Below are positions 6,994-13,447 of a stretch of DNA of 15,126 bases, in pieces. This DNA comes from JBBITW01 sp037440525. Its GTDB lineage: Bacteria; Desulfobacterota; BSN033; UBA1163. The stretch covers positions 1-15,126 of the forward strand of contig JBBITW010000084.1 of the NCBI GenBank assembly GCA_037440525.1. Direction: 5' to 3'. Numbering within the stretch: position 1 is the stretch's first letter; each line of letters opens with the position of its first letter. The position numbers and the translations under genes are program-made. The notes below the pieces were generated by a model, which worked only from the letters and a program-made list of their open reading frames with translations, was not told the origin of the DNA and ran no database searches.

Positions 6994-7022
6994 TTGACAA
7001 GAGTTATTTAAATGATTATAAT
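6994..7022 (+). promoter_or_regulatory. Perfect-consensus sigma70-type promoter for htpX-rsmB
   Basis: TTGACA at 6994-6999 and TATAAT at 7017-7022 are separated by exactly 17 bases, matching the housekeeping consensus at all twelve positions. Transcription would start near 7029, leaving a leader of only about 20 bases that contains AAGGAGG at 7032-7038 before the htpX ATG at 7051. It sits 14 bases beyond the end of repeat copy A. Being a perfect promoter, it is expected to be strong and constitutive unless blocked by a regulator I cannot see. Confidence 0.85.
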
Positions 7023-7050
7023 TTTTGATTGAAGGAGGCTGATAATAAAA

Positions 7051-7908
7051 ATGAATCAATTTAAAACATTTTTATTGATGCTTGTTTTAACAGTCCTTTT
7101 CATTCTTGTTGGTTCTGCAATAGGAGGTAAAAGCGGAGCCATATATGCCTTTATTTTTGCTGGACTCATGAACTTTTTTGCCTACTGGTTCAGTGATAAG
7201 ATTGTCCTTCGGATGTATGGGGCGAAGGAGGTCTCTCAAGGTGAAGCCCCTGAACTTTACCAGATAGTTGGGGAACTCGCTAACAAGGCCTCAATGCCAA
7301 TGCCAAAGGTTTATATAATAGAAAATGATACACCAAATGCATTTGCAACAGGAAGAAATCCTGAACATGCTGCAGTTGCTGTTACTACTGGACTTATGAG
7401 AATCCTTGGCAGGGATGAACTTTCAGGGGTTATAGGTCACGAACTATCCCATATCCGTCATAGAGATATCCTTATAAGCACAATTGCAGCTACAATGGCA
7501 GGTGCAATAGGGATGCTTGCCCGAATGGCACAGTGGGGTGCCATGTTTGGAGTTGGAAGGTCAGATGATGAAGAAGGAGGGGGAGGAAACCTTCTCGTTA
7601 CACTTGCCTTTTCAATAATTGCCTCAATTGCTGCTATAATGATTCAGATGGCCATTTCGAGATCAAGGGAGTATATGGCTGACGAGGGAGGTGCACACCT
7701 CAGCCATCCCCTTTCTCTGGCAAGGGCACTGGGAAAGCTTGATCTTGCTGCCAGACGTATCCCTATGGAGGCAAATCCATCAACTGCACATATGTTTATC
7801 GTTAATCCATTGAGAGGAGGAGGTATCCTCTCTCTATTCAGTACACATCCACCCATAGAAGAAAGAATTGCCCGGCTTGAAGAGATGGCAAGGACAGGAA
7901 GATTTTGA
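7051..7908 (+). CDS. htpX: HtpX-family zinc metalloprotease (M48)
   Basis: Inner-membrane zinc endopeptidase with a cytoplasmic active site that degrades misfolded or damaged membrane proteins alongside FtsH; 285 residues, typical. Four hydrophobic segments are seen (about 7-23, 28-47, 143-165, 181-202). The zinc site is GHELSHIRHRD (129-139) with ligands His130 and His134 and catalytic Glu131; the third ligand is Glu207 in SREYMADEGG. NAFATGR (96-102) and the C-terminal STHPPIEERIARL (264-276) are also family marks. The ATG is preceded by GAAGGAGG with a rather long 12-base gap. In E. coli htpX answers to envelope and heat stress, but here the promoter matches the housekeeping consensus perfectly. 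The gene overlaps rsmB by TTGA (7905-7908). Confidence 0.95.
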   Translation: MNQFKTFLLMLVLTVLFILVGSAIGGKSGAIYAFIFAGLMNFFAYWFSDKIVLRMYGAKEVSQGEAPELYQIVGELANKASMPMPKVYIIENDTPNAFATGRNPEHAAVAVTTGLMRILGRDELSGVIGHELSHIRHRDILISTIAATMAGAIGMLARMAQWGAMFGVGRSDDEEGGGGNLLVTLAFSIIASIAAIMIQMAISRSREYMADEGGAHLSHPLSLARALGKLDLAARRIPMEANPSTAHMFIVNPLRGGGILSLFSTHPPIEERIARLEEMARTGRF

Positions 7909-9281
7909 AAGGGGAAAACCCGAGGGCGATCTCTCTGCGGATCCTGAATCGGATAGAAGAGACTGAGCTTCATCTCGATCAACTGCTAACAGATTCTTTT
8001 AGAAGATATAAAACCCTCAATTATCTCGATCAGGCCTTTATCACAGAATTGACTTATGGGGTCCTCCGATGGCGTGAGAGGCTTGACTGGATAATAAGGA
8101 ACCTTTCTAAGATTTCTTTAAAAAAGATTGATCAGCCCATCCTTAATATACTTCGACTTGGCCTTTATCAAATTATTTTTTTATCCAAAACCCCTCCTTT
8201 TTCAGCGGTGGATGAATCTGTGAAGCTTGCTAAAGAGATTAAGGGCAAAAGAGGAGGGGGATTTGTCAATGCCATCCTTCGTTCTTTCCTGAGAAAGAAA
8301 GAAGAGCTATCCTATCCTGATTTGAAGGAAGATCCTTCGCTACATATATCTGTCTTATACTCCCATCCTCTATGGTTAGTTAAGAGGTGGATAAAGGAAA
8401 TGGGAGTGGAGAAGACAATAGAGATATGTAACATGAATAACCAAATCACTCCTGCAACCATTCGAGTCAATACATTAAAGTTAAGTAGGGAGCAATTGAT
8501 GGAGAGACTTGGAGAGGAGGGAATAAAAGTAATACCTACATATTTCTCAGATGAAGGGATTAGAATAGAAGGTCGTAAAGCCATCTCCCAATTACCATTC
8601 CTTAAGGACGGACTTTTTATCATCCAGGATGAGGCATCTCAATTAGTGACAACAATTTTGGATCCCAGGCCAGGGGAAAGGATTCTTGATGCCTGTGCCT
8701 CTCCCGGAAGTAAAACAACCCATATTGCTCAGAGGATGAAAAATGAAGGTGAAATCTATTCCTTAGATCTGACTGAAAAGAAATTGAATCTTATTGAAGA
8801 GTCGTGTTTTCGCCTGGGAATAAGTATTGTAAAGACAATCAAAGGAGATGCCTCAAAACCACTAACTATCCCAAATAATTTTAGATTCGATCGTGTGCTG
8901 GTTGATGTTCCCTGCTCAGGGTTTGGGACAATAAGAAAGAATCCTGACTTGAAGTGGAGAAGAAATGAAATGGATATCAAGAGATTGTCTCTGCTTCAAT
9001 ATTCAATTCTTAATAATTGTTCAAGGTATATAAAAGAAGGTGGAATACTGGTCTACAGCACCTGCACAATCTTTCATGAGGAGAACGAAGATATTGTTGA
9101 GAAATTTTTGAGAGAAAATCTTGAATTTCAATTGGATTCAATTGAAGAGATCCTTCCTGAAAAATTTCACCCTTTTATAAAGAATGGATTTTTTAAAACC
9201 TTCCCGCCAACAGAAGAAATGGATGGGTTTTTTGTGGCCCGAATGGTTAAGATATCCCAGAAAAATTCCTTGAAAGAATAG
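7905..9281 (+). CDS. rsmB: 16S rRNA m5C967 methyltransferase
   Basis: SAM-dependent enzyme that methylates C967 of 16S rRNA (also called Sun); 458 residues. The N-terminal NusB-like RNA-binding domain covers about 1-140 (AISLRILNRIE, LTYGVLRWRERLDW, AVDESVKLAK). The methyltransferase domain has motif I ILDACASPGSKTTHIA (260-275), motif IV DVPCSGFGTIRKNPDLKW (334-351) with Cys337, and motif VI YSTCT (384-388) with the catalytic Cys387, followed by EENEDIVEKFL. These two Cys are the hallmark of the RsmB/Nop2 m5C family. The start is TTG, overlapping the htpX stop, and the stop TAG at 9279-9281 abuts repeat copy B so exactly that the last G is the first repeat base. The C-terminus reaches the normal GFFVARM region, so the gene is intact. 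Confidence 0.94.
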   Translation: MKGENPRAISLRILNRIEETELHLDQLLTDSFRRYKTLNYLDQAFITELTYGVLRWRERLDWIIRNLSKISLKKIDQPILNILRLGLYQIIFLSKTPPFSAVDESVKLAKEIKGKRGGGFVNAILRSFLRKKEELSYPDLKEDPSLHISVLYSHPLWLVKRWIKEMGVEKTIEICNMNNQITPATIRVNTLKLSREQLMERLGEEGIKVIPTYFSDEGIRIEGRKAISQLPFLKDGLFIIQDEASQLVTTILDPRPGERILDACASPGSKTTHIAQRMKNEGEIYSLDLTEKKLNLIEESCFRLGISIVKTIKGDASKPLTIPNNFRFDRVLVDVPCSGFGTIRKNPDLKWRRNEMDIKRLSLLQYSILNNCSRYIKEGGILVYSTCTIFHEENEDIVEKFLRENLEFQLDSIEEILPEKFHPFIKNGFFKTFPPTEEMDGFFVARMVKISQKNSLKE

Positions 9282-9369
9282 CAATTGTAAGCAATTTAAC
9301 TTCTTAATGTCTGCCTTTGATAAGTTTGGAACCTACATCCCCAGTCTTTTCAGGAATTTTTCAGAGCTC
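9281..9369. repeat. Dispersed palindromic repeat, copy B (right half only)
   Basis: Eighty-nine bases align with 6891-6980 of copy A at about 80% identity by eye with one single-base gap. The small hairpin AATTG-TAAG-CAATT (9283-9296), TTTGGAACC, TCCCCA and the terminal TTTTTCAGAGCTC (9357-9369) are all kept. The left arm and the conserved centre are missing: homology begins at the rsmB stop codon. Same orientation as copies A and C. Confidence 0.7.
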
Positions 9370-9381
9370 ACATTTTTTTCT

Positions 9382-9448
9382 CTTGATAGGTGCCTTTTAA
9401 ATGGGTGACCCCATGTCTATCAAGTCAAGAATAAAGATTTGACCCCAT
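9382..9448. repeat. REP-like nested hairpin cluster
   Basis: CTTGATAG (9382-9389) pairs with CTATCAAG (9417-9424); nested inside, ATGGG (9401-9405) pairs with CCCAT (9410-9414) around TGAC. The 9-mer TGACCCCAT at 9406-9414 is repeated directly at 9440-9448, and GTCAA (9424-9428) pairs with TTGAC (9439-9443). The pattern resembles REP sequences associated with RAYT-type tyrosine transposases, as I remember them; no such transposase is in the window. A T-rich stretch follows but not directly after the hairpin, so a terminator role is uncertain. Confidence 0.45.
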
Positions 9449-9471
9449 ATTTTTAACTTCTTTTTTTTCTC

Positions 9472-9500
9472 TTGAAAAAATCTTTTTAATTTTTTAGTAT
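9472..9500 (+). promoter_or_regulatory. Possible sigma70-type promoter for the rpe operon
   Basis: TTGAAA at 9472-9477 and TAGTAT at 9495-9500 have a 17-base spacer, about 40 bases before the rpe ATG. The region is T-rich, so chance matches are possible. It is placed after the repeat cluster that ends the htpX-rsmB unit, where a new promoter would be expected. Confidence 0.4.
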
Positions 9501-9538
9501 TTTGACTGATTGCGAGTTTTATAGAAGAGAATATCGAG

Positions 9539-10207
9539 ATGAAAAAGTTAAAGAAGATTGCTCCTTCCATCCTATCTGCCGATTTCAGCCGCCTGGGCGA
9601 AGAGATAAGGGCAGTTGAAGAGGCTGGTGCTGATCTTATTCATGTGGATGTAATGGATGGACATTTCGTCCCAAATATTACAATCGGCCCTGTTGTTATA
9701 AAGGGATTAAAAAAATTGACCTCTTTAGAACTCGATGTTCATCTTATGATAGAAAGGCCCGAGCATTACATCGAAGCCTTTGCTGAAGCAGGAAGTAACT
9801 GGTTAACCATTCACTTAGAAGTATGTAAAAAGCCCTCCAAGATTATAAGAATGATAAGGGATTTAAAGATGAGACCTGGTATTGTCCTGAATCCTTCCAC
9901 ACCCTTAAAGAGGCTATATCCTTTTCTTGAAGAGGTTGATCTGGTTCTTCTGATGTCAGTAAATCCTGGATTTTCAGGACAATCTTTTATTCCCGAAAGT
10001 TTAAAAAAGATTGAAAGATTAAGGAAAATGATTGATACTGGTCACTATCACTTAGAGATAGAGGTCGACGGAGGGATAAAGATAGAGAATATTGGAGATG
10101 TTTCAAGGGCAGGGGGAGACATATTTGTATTGGGGAGTGGAATCTTTGGGACGAAGGATTACAGAAGTACAATCAGAAGGTTGAGACAGGAGATTGATAG
10201 AACATAA
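9539..10207 (+). CDS. rpe: Ribulose-phosphate 3-epimerase
   Basis: Interconverts D-ribulose 5-phosphate and D-xylulose 5-phosphate in the pentose phosphate pathway; cytoplasmic TIM barrel of 222 residues, normal length. Motifs run in order: IAPSILSADFSRLGEE (7-22), HVDVMDGHFVPNITIGP (35-51) with metal ligands His35 and Asp37, DVHLM (66-70) with His68, VNPGFSGQ (141-148) at the phosphate-binding loop, EVDGGI (175-180) with the second catalytic Asp177, and the phosphate site VLGSGIF (197-203). VNPGFSGQ differs from the more usual VNPGFGGQ by one residue. The ribosome binding site is weak. The next gene begins 17 bases after the stop and the following ones are as close, so rpe probably leads a longer transcript. 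Confidence 0.96.
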   Translation: MKKLKKIAPSILSADFSRLGEEIRAVEEAGADLIHVDVMDGHFVPNITIGPVVIKGLKKLTSLELDVHLMIERPEHYIEAFAEAGSNWLTIHLEVCKKPSKIIRMIRDLKMRPGIVLNPSTPLKRLYPFLEEVDLVLLMSVNPGFSGQSFIPESLKKIERLRKMIDTGHYHLEIEVDGGIKIENIGDVSRAGGDIFVLGSGIFGTKDYRSTIRRLRQEIDRT

Positions 10208-10224
10208 AAGATGGAGGTGAAGAT

Positions 10225-10641
10225 ATGGATAAAGAAAAATTGGAGAAGGTAAAAAAGATATGGGGATGGACAGATGAACAGGCAGGGTTTATTACCCCTA
10301 AACATGAAAGACTTATAGAAAAGGGAGATGAGTTCAGAAGATGGCGGCTTGTAGCTGAGGTCATCGAGGCAAGAAATTGCATTGCTGGATTGAAAAAAGG
10401 GGATAAATATGTCTTTCATGGTTCAGGGTTTCTTTTGCCCGAAGAGACTACATGTAAGAGGGTTTGTCTCTGGGCATTTGGTTCTTTTATTCCCTTTAGC
10501 TATATGCTTTATGACCGTATAGGCGAAGGGAGTGATCCTTCAGAATTCTGGATTGACAGGGTAAGATGTATGGATGTCGGGATTGAGAGGGGTGGCTATG
10601 GCGAAGTACTTTTTAGACTTTATTGTGAGAAAGTAAAATGA
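10225..10641 (+). CDS. TIGR04076-like small protein
   Basis: A 138-residue soluble protein preceded by an excellent ribosome binding site (TGGAGGTGA). From about residue 43 the pattern VAEVIEARNCIAGLKKGDKYVF...CKRVCLWAFGSFIPFSYML...FWIDRVRCMDVGIERGGYGEVLFRL resembles the TIGR04076 family: a Cys early in a strand-turn, a 'GD' turn, a C..A...F.P block, then RVxCxD and a closing strand. The first 40 residues are an extra helical, charged segment (WGWTDEQAGFITPKHERLI). Cys residues at 52, 77, 81, 115 and 134 could bind a metal, but this is only suggestive. The function is unknown. Neighbours are rpe 17 bases upstream and a transporter 9-24 bases downstream. The family call is from memory of its pattern. 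Confidence 0.6.
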   Translation: MDKEKLEKVKKIWGWTDEQAGFITPKHERLIEKGDEFRRWRLVAEVIEARNCIAGLKKGDKYVFHGSGFLLPEETTCKRVCLWAFGSFIPFSYMLYDRIGEGSDPSEFWIDRVRCMDVGIERGGYGEVLFRLYCEKVK

Positions 10642-10655
10642 ATTAGACTCATGGC

Positions 10656-10660
10656 GGAGG
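10656..10660 (+). promoter_or_regulatory. Ribosome binding site deciding the transporter start
   Basis: GGAGG lies five bases before TTG at 10666. The in-frame ATG at 10651 has no Shine-Dalgarno sequence upstream and lies ahead of this site, so the TTG is favoured. Confidence 0.55.
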
Positions 10661-10665
10661 TCTTT

Positions 10666-11577
10666 TTGAAGGCTGAAATTTTAACTCTTGAAAATAGAGA
10701 ATATATAGACCTCCAGGGTATTGTTACTGTGATAATTTTGACAATGCTATGGGGTCTCAGTCATCCAACTATTAAGATCGCAAACAATGGCATATCTCCT
10801 GTCTTTTCCTCTGCACTACGTTCTGTAATTGCTTCAATATGCGGTGTAATATACTGTATTAAAAGGAGGGAAAGACTTTTTCACGGCAATATCATTCTTT
10901 TCCATGGTTTCATGGTAGGCCTTCTATTCGGGTTGGAATTTGCATGCCTCTATTTTGGTTTGCTTTATACAGACGCATCGCGTTCTATTGTCTTTGTCAA
11001 CTTTTCTCCATTTTTTGTTGCAATTGGGGCGCACTTTTTTATACGAGGGGATAAACTGACCTTTTTGAAGATCATGGGCCTCATTTTGGCATTTTCAGGA
11101 GTAATTTTTGTTTTTCAGGGAAAACCCAAGATAGCACATCCAGATATGATCATTGGAGATATACTGGAGGTTTTGGCAGCTTTATTCTGGGGTGCTACGA
11201 CACTCTATATCAAGAGGTTTCTGGCAGAGAGGGTCCATCCCATAAATACCTTCCTTTACCAGCTCATATTTTCCATCCCTGTGCTGTTTTTAACCAGCCT
11301 TATCCTTGAACCCCGCTGGATTTATAAGATAGATCTTATGATTTTAAGCGCCTTCTTATATCAATGCTTCATAATCGCCTTTTTAAGTTTTTTTATATGG
11401 TTTAAGCTTATACATAAATATTCTGTGAGCCGTCTTTCTGCCTTTAATTTTTTGACCCCACTTTTTGGAGTTATATTCGGGACAGTTTTTTTGGGAGAGG
11501 AATTTACATCATCCTTGATGGTAGGGCTCCCTCTGGTCTGCCTGGGGATCTTTTTGGTAAATTTTCAGAGAAGATGA
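10666..11577 (+). CDS. DMT-superfamily (EamA) transporter
   Basis: Polytopic inner-membrane protein of 303 residues (308 from the ATG at 10651) with about ten hydrophobic helices in two EamA halves. Numbering from the ATG, the first half has TMLWGLSHPTIKIA (31-44), SALRSVIAS (54-62) and FVNFSPFFVAIGAHFF (115-130); the second starts near 168 with GDILEVLAALFWGATTLYIKR and has SRLSAFNFLTPLFGVIFGTVFLGE (260-283). These are the typical duplicated DMT halves, each ending in a P-F/L-F.A motif followed by a glycine-rich helix. Such proteins are usually drug/metabolite exporters or amino-acid/nucleoside permeases; the substrate cannot be read from the sequence. I prefer the TTG start because GGAGG stands five bases before it. 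It sits between a small unknown protein and a flavoprotein, so it may move a metabolite linked to them (inference). Confidence 0.88.
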   Translation: MKAEILTLENREYIDLQGIVTVIILTMLWGLSHPTIKIANNGISPVFSSALRSVIASICGVIYCIKRRERLFHGNIILFHGFMVGLLFGLEFACLYFGLLYTDASRSIVFVNFSPFFVAIGAHFFIRGDKLTFLKIMGLILAFSGVIFVFQGKPKIAHPDMIIGDILEVLAALFWGATTLYIKRFLAERVHPINTFLYQLIFSIPVLFLTSLILEPRWIYKIDLMILSAFLYQCFIIAFLSFFIWFKLIHKYSVSRLSAFNFLTPLFGVIFGTVFLGEEFTSSLMVGLPLVCLGIFLVNFQRR

Positions 11578-11593
11578 GGAAAGGAGGTTTGAG

Positions 11594-12286
11594 ATGGAAT
11601 ACAGCGATTTTCTAAATCTTGTAATGAAAAGGAGGACCATCCGTAAATTTAAGCCCGATCCTATTGCGGATGATGATGTTGAAAAGATCATCGAAGCAGC
11701 CCGCTGGGCACCTTCAGGAGCGAATTCTCAGCCCTGGGAGTTTATCGTCATTAAGGATAAAGAAATTAAGGATAGGATTGTTGAAATCATAAGTGAACAT
11801 ATGGAATATAGTAGAAAAGTAGAACTTACAAGAGAAGAGGAATTAAGGATGGTAGGTATTGCAAGTCCACCAAAAGAACCAGGTTATAGAAATGCACCTG
11901 TTTTTATTATAGTCTGTGGGGATCCGAGGACAAAGGAGGCATATCCCTTGCTAACAATGTACACAAGGGGAGATTCACACTTTGCCTCAGGGCTTGCGAG
12001 TGCATTTCTTTATATGGCGCTCGCAGCCACAACACTTGGGCTTGGCTCCCAATGGGTTAGTGCCACAGGGCATCCATTTGTCCAGTGCCTTCTGAAAGAG
12101 CTATTGGGAATTCCAAAGAGGATAGATATCTACGATATGATGGCATTGGGATATCCTGCTCATCAGCCAAGGCCAAGACTTGTGAGGGAGAGGGCAGAGA
12201 TTCTTCATTATGGCCGATATGATCAGAGAAAATATAGAAGTGATGAGGAGATAAAAAAATTTATAATATCCCTTCGCAAGGGGTAA
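11594..12286 (+). CDS. Nitroreductase-family flavoprotein
   Basis: A 230-residue FMN-dependent oxidoreductase, probably a cytoplasmic homodimer using NAD(P)H. The N-terminus has RRTIRKFKPDPI (13-24), whose arginines bind the FMN phosphate, then IIEAARWAPSGANSQPWEFIV (32-52), the second flavin-binding segment. ASGLASAFLYMALAATTLGLGSQWV (131-155) is the conserved dimer-interface helix, and ALGYPA (184-189) near the end is the third family mark. Between about 56 and 100 the charged helices (EHMEYSRKVELTREEEL) cap the active site and set specificity, which I cannot predict. Family members reduce nitroaromatics, quinones, enones or flavins, and some dehalogenate or make specialised cofactors. AAGGAGG precedes the ATG. 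Spacing to neighbours is 16 and 26 bases, consistent with an operon. Confidence 0.88.
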   Translation: MEYSDFLNLVMKRRTIRKFKPDPIADDDVEKIIEAARWAPSGANSQPWEFIVIKDKEIKDRIVEIISEHMEYSRKVELTREEELRMVGIASPPKEPGYRNAPVFIIVCGDPRTKEAYPLLTMYTRGDSHFASGLASAFLYMALAATTLGLGSQWVSATGHPFVQCLLKELLGIPKRIDIYDMMALGYPAHQPRPRLVRERAEILHYGRYDQRKYRSDEEIKKFIISLRKG

Positions 12287-12312
12287 TACGATTTTTTAAA
12301 AGAGGAGATTCT

Positions 12313-12621
12313 ATGGGAATATATAAAGATGTATATGATTTTGCATCAAAGGCAGGGGCACTTGAGGGATATGTATATCCGAGAGATAAGGTTGATTTGA
12401 AATATATTCCAGGATGGGTTGATAATCTCTTGAATCAATATGAAAAACTTCCTCCAGATGTGAGGGATGAACTGCAGGATTTATGTAATAGGACGATTGG
12501 GCGTGCACTCCATTCCCTTTTACAATATATGGGAGAGGATCAGGAGGTGATAAAGAAGCTAAGGAGGATGATATCCGGAAAATCACCTGCCTCATATGAT
12601 GACTTCGACCATGTCAGATAG
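12313..12621 (+). CDS. Unrecognised 102-residue protein
   Basis: I do not recognise this protein. It is 102 residues, soluble, without Cys, signal peptide or membrane segment, and mildly acidic. The likely fold is mainly helical: an N-terminal YKDVYDFASKAGALEGYV helix, a proline-containing turn, YIPGWVDNLLNQYEKLPPDVRDELQDLCNR-type amphipathic helices and IGRALHSLLQYMGEDQEVIKKLRRMI, then a short polar tail. One Cys occurs at 58 within the DLCNR segment, so the protein is nearly rather than wholly Cys-free. AGAGGAGA precedes the ATG and the codon use looks like that of its neighbours, which supports a real gene. It lies between the nitroreductase and SDR genes with gaps of 26 and 29 bases. Its place suggests a helper or small partner of one of those enzymes; this is inference only. 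Confidence 0.75.
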   Translation: MGIYKDVYDFASKAGALEGYVYPRDKVDLKYIPGWVDNLLNQYEKLPPDVRDELQDLCNRTIGRALHSLLQYMGEDQEVIKKLRRMISGKSPASYDDFDHVR

Positions 12622-12650
12622 ATTCTTAAATAAATCAGGAGGATTATGAG

Positions 12651-13430
12651 ATGCATACTAAGGAACTTTTTGATCTTACTGGTAAGGTAGCTATTGTCAC
12701 AGGTGGACATTCAGGTATAGGCCACCATATCTCTTTGGGGCTTGCTGAAATGGGTGCGAATATAGTGATTTGCGCCCGAAAGTTGGATAGGTGTGAAAAG
12801 GCAGCAGAAGAAATAGAAAAGTTAGGAGTTTCAACCCTACCTCTATCATGCGATATAACAAAACCTGGTGATATAGAAAATCTTTTTGATCAAACGATGA
12901 AGAGGTTTAAAAAGTTGGATATCCTGGTAAATAATGCTGGAATTACATGGGGGGCTCCTGTTGATAAGATGAAACTTGAGGATTGGGAACGTGTGATAAG
13001 GTCAAACTTAACAGGAACATTTCTATGTACTCAGGCCGCTTCAAAAATCATGATCCCCCAGAAGTCAGGGAAGATCATAAATATAGCCTCTGTGGCAGGA
13101 CTTGCGGGGGATGAAAATATTGATGCCATTGCCTATACAGCGAGCAAGGGAGGGATAATATCAATGACTCGCGATCTCGCATTAAAATGGGTCAAAGAGA
13201 ATATCCAGGTTAACTGTATTGCGCCTGGTTTCTTTCTTACACGAATGACCGAGTGGATGACAAAAAAGGAGTTTGAAGCTATTTATAAGGCACAGATTGA
13301 GCGTATTCCTATGAAAAGGCCAGGAAAGGAGGATGATATAAAAGGGGTTGCTGTATTCTTGGCCTCTCGTGCCTCTGATTATATCACAGGAAAGGTTATT
13401 GTGGTTGACGGAGGATTTATCAAATCTTAA
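12651..13430 (+). CDS. SDR-family oxidoreductase (gluconate 5-dehydrogenase-like)
   Basis: A 259-residue classical short-chain dehydrogenase/reductase. The Rossmann motif is TGGHSGIG (17-24); Arg43 right after the second strand (CARK), instead of an acidic residue, suggests NADP(H). Further marks are CDIT (67-70), NNAG (94-97), and the catalytic tetrad Asn119, Ser147, Tyr162 and Lys166 (YTASK), then PGFFLTRMT and VVDGG near the C-terminus. The opening LFDLTGKVAIVTGG and the whole layout look like gluconate 5-dehydrogenase / 3-oxoacyl-ACP-reductase-like enzymes, but SDR substrates cannot be assigned from motifs. AGGAGG stands eight bases before the ATG; a nearer ATG at 12646 is out of frame. 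It is the last gene of the rpe run and ends 17 bases from the converging rlmN gene, with no hairpin terminator between. Confidence 0.93.
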   Translation: MHTKELFDLTGKVAIVTGGHSGIGHHISLGLAEMGANIVICARKLDRCEKAAEEIEKLGVSTLPLSCDITKPGDIENLFDQTMKRFKKLDILVNNAGITWGAPVDKMKLEDWERVIRSNLTGTFLCTQAASKIMIPQKSGKIINIASVAGLAGDENIDAIAYTASKGGIISMTRDLALKWVKENIQVNCIAPGFFLTRMTEWMTKKEFEAIYKAQIERIPMKRPGKEDDIKGVAVFLASRASDYITGKVIVVDGGFIKS

Positions 13431-13447
13431 AAATAATTTCAATAAAT

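Noticed and set aside
6532..7050. CRISPR array in the repeat-rich gap
   Set aside because: The repeats are inverted and nested, not regularly spaced direct repeats with unique spacers, and no cas gene is nearby.
7644..7982. 112-codon minus-strand frame across the htpX/rsmB junction
   Set aside because: Opposite the catalytic end of htpX and the start of rsmB; no ribosome binding site and implausible composition.
9382..9424. Intrinsic terminator after rsmB
   Set aside because: The hairpin is not directly followed by a U-tract; the T-rich run lies about 25 or more bases further, so it is described as REP-like instead.
9502..9525. TTGACT with TATAGA as the rpe promoter
   Set aside because: The spacer is only 12 bases, too short for a sigma70 promoter; the 9472-9500 pair is better.
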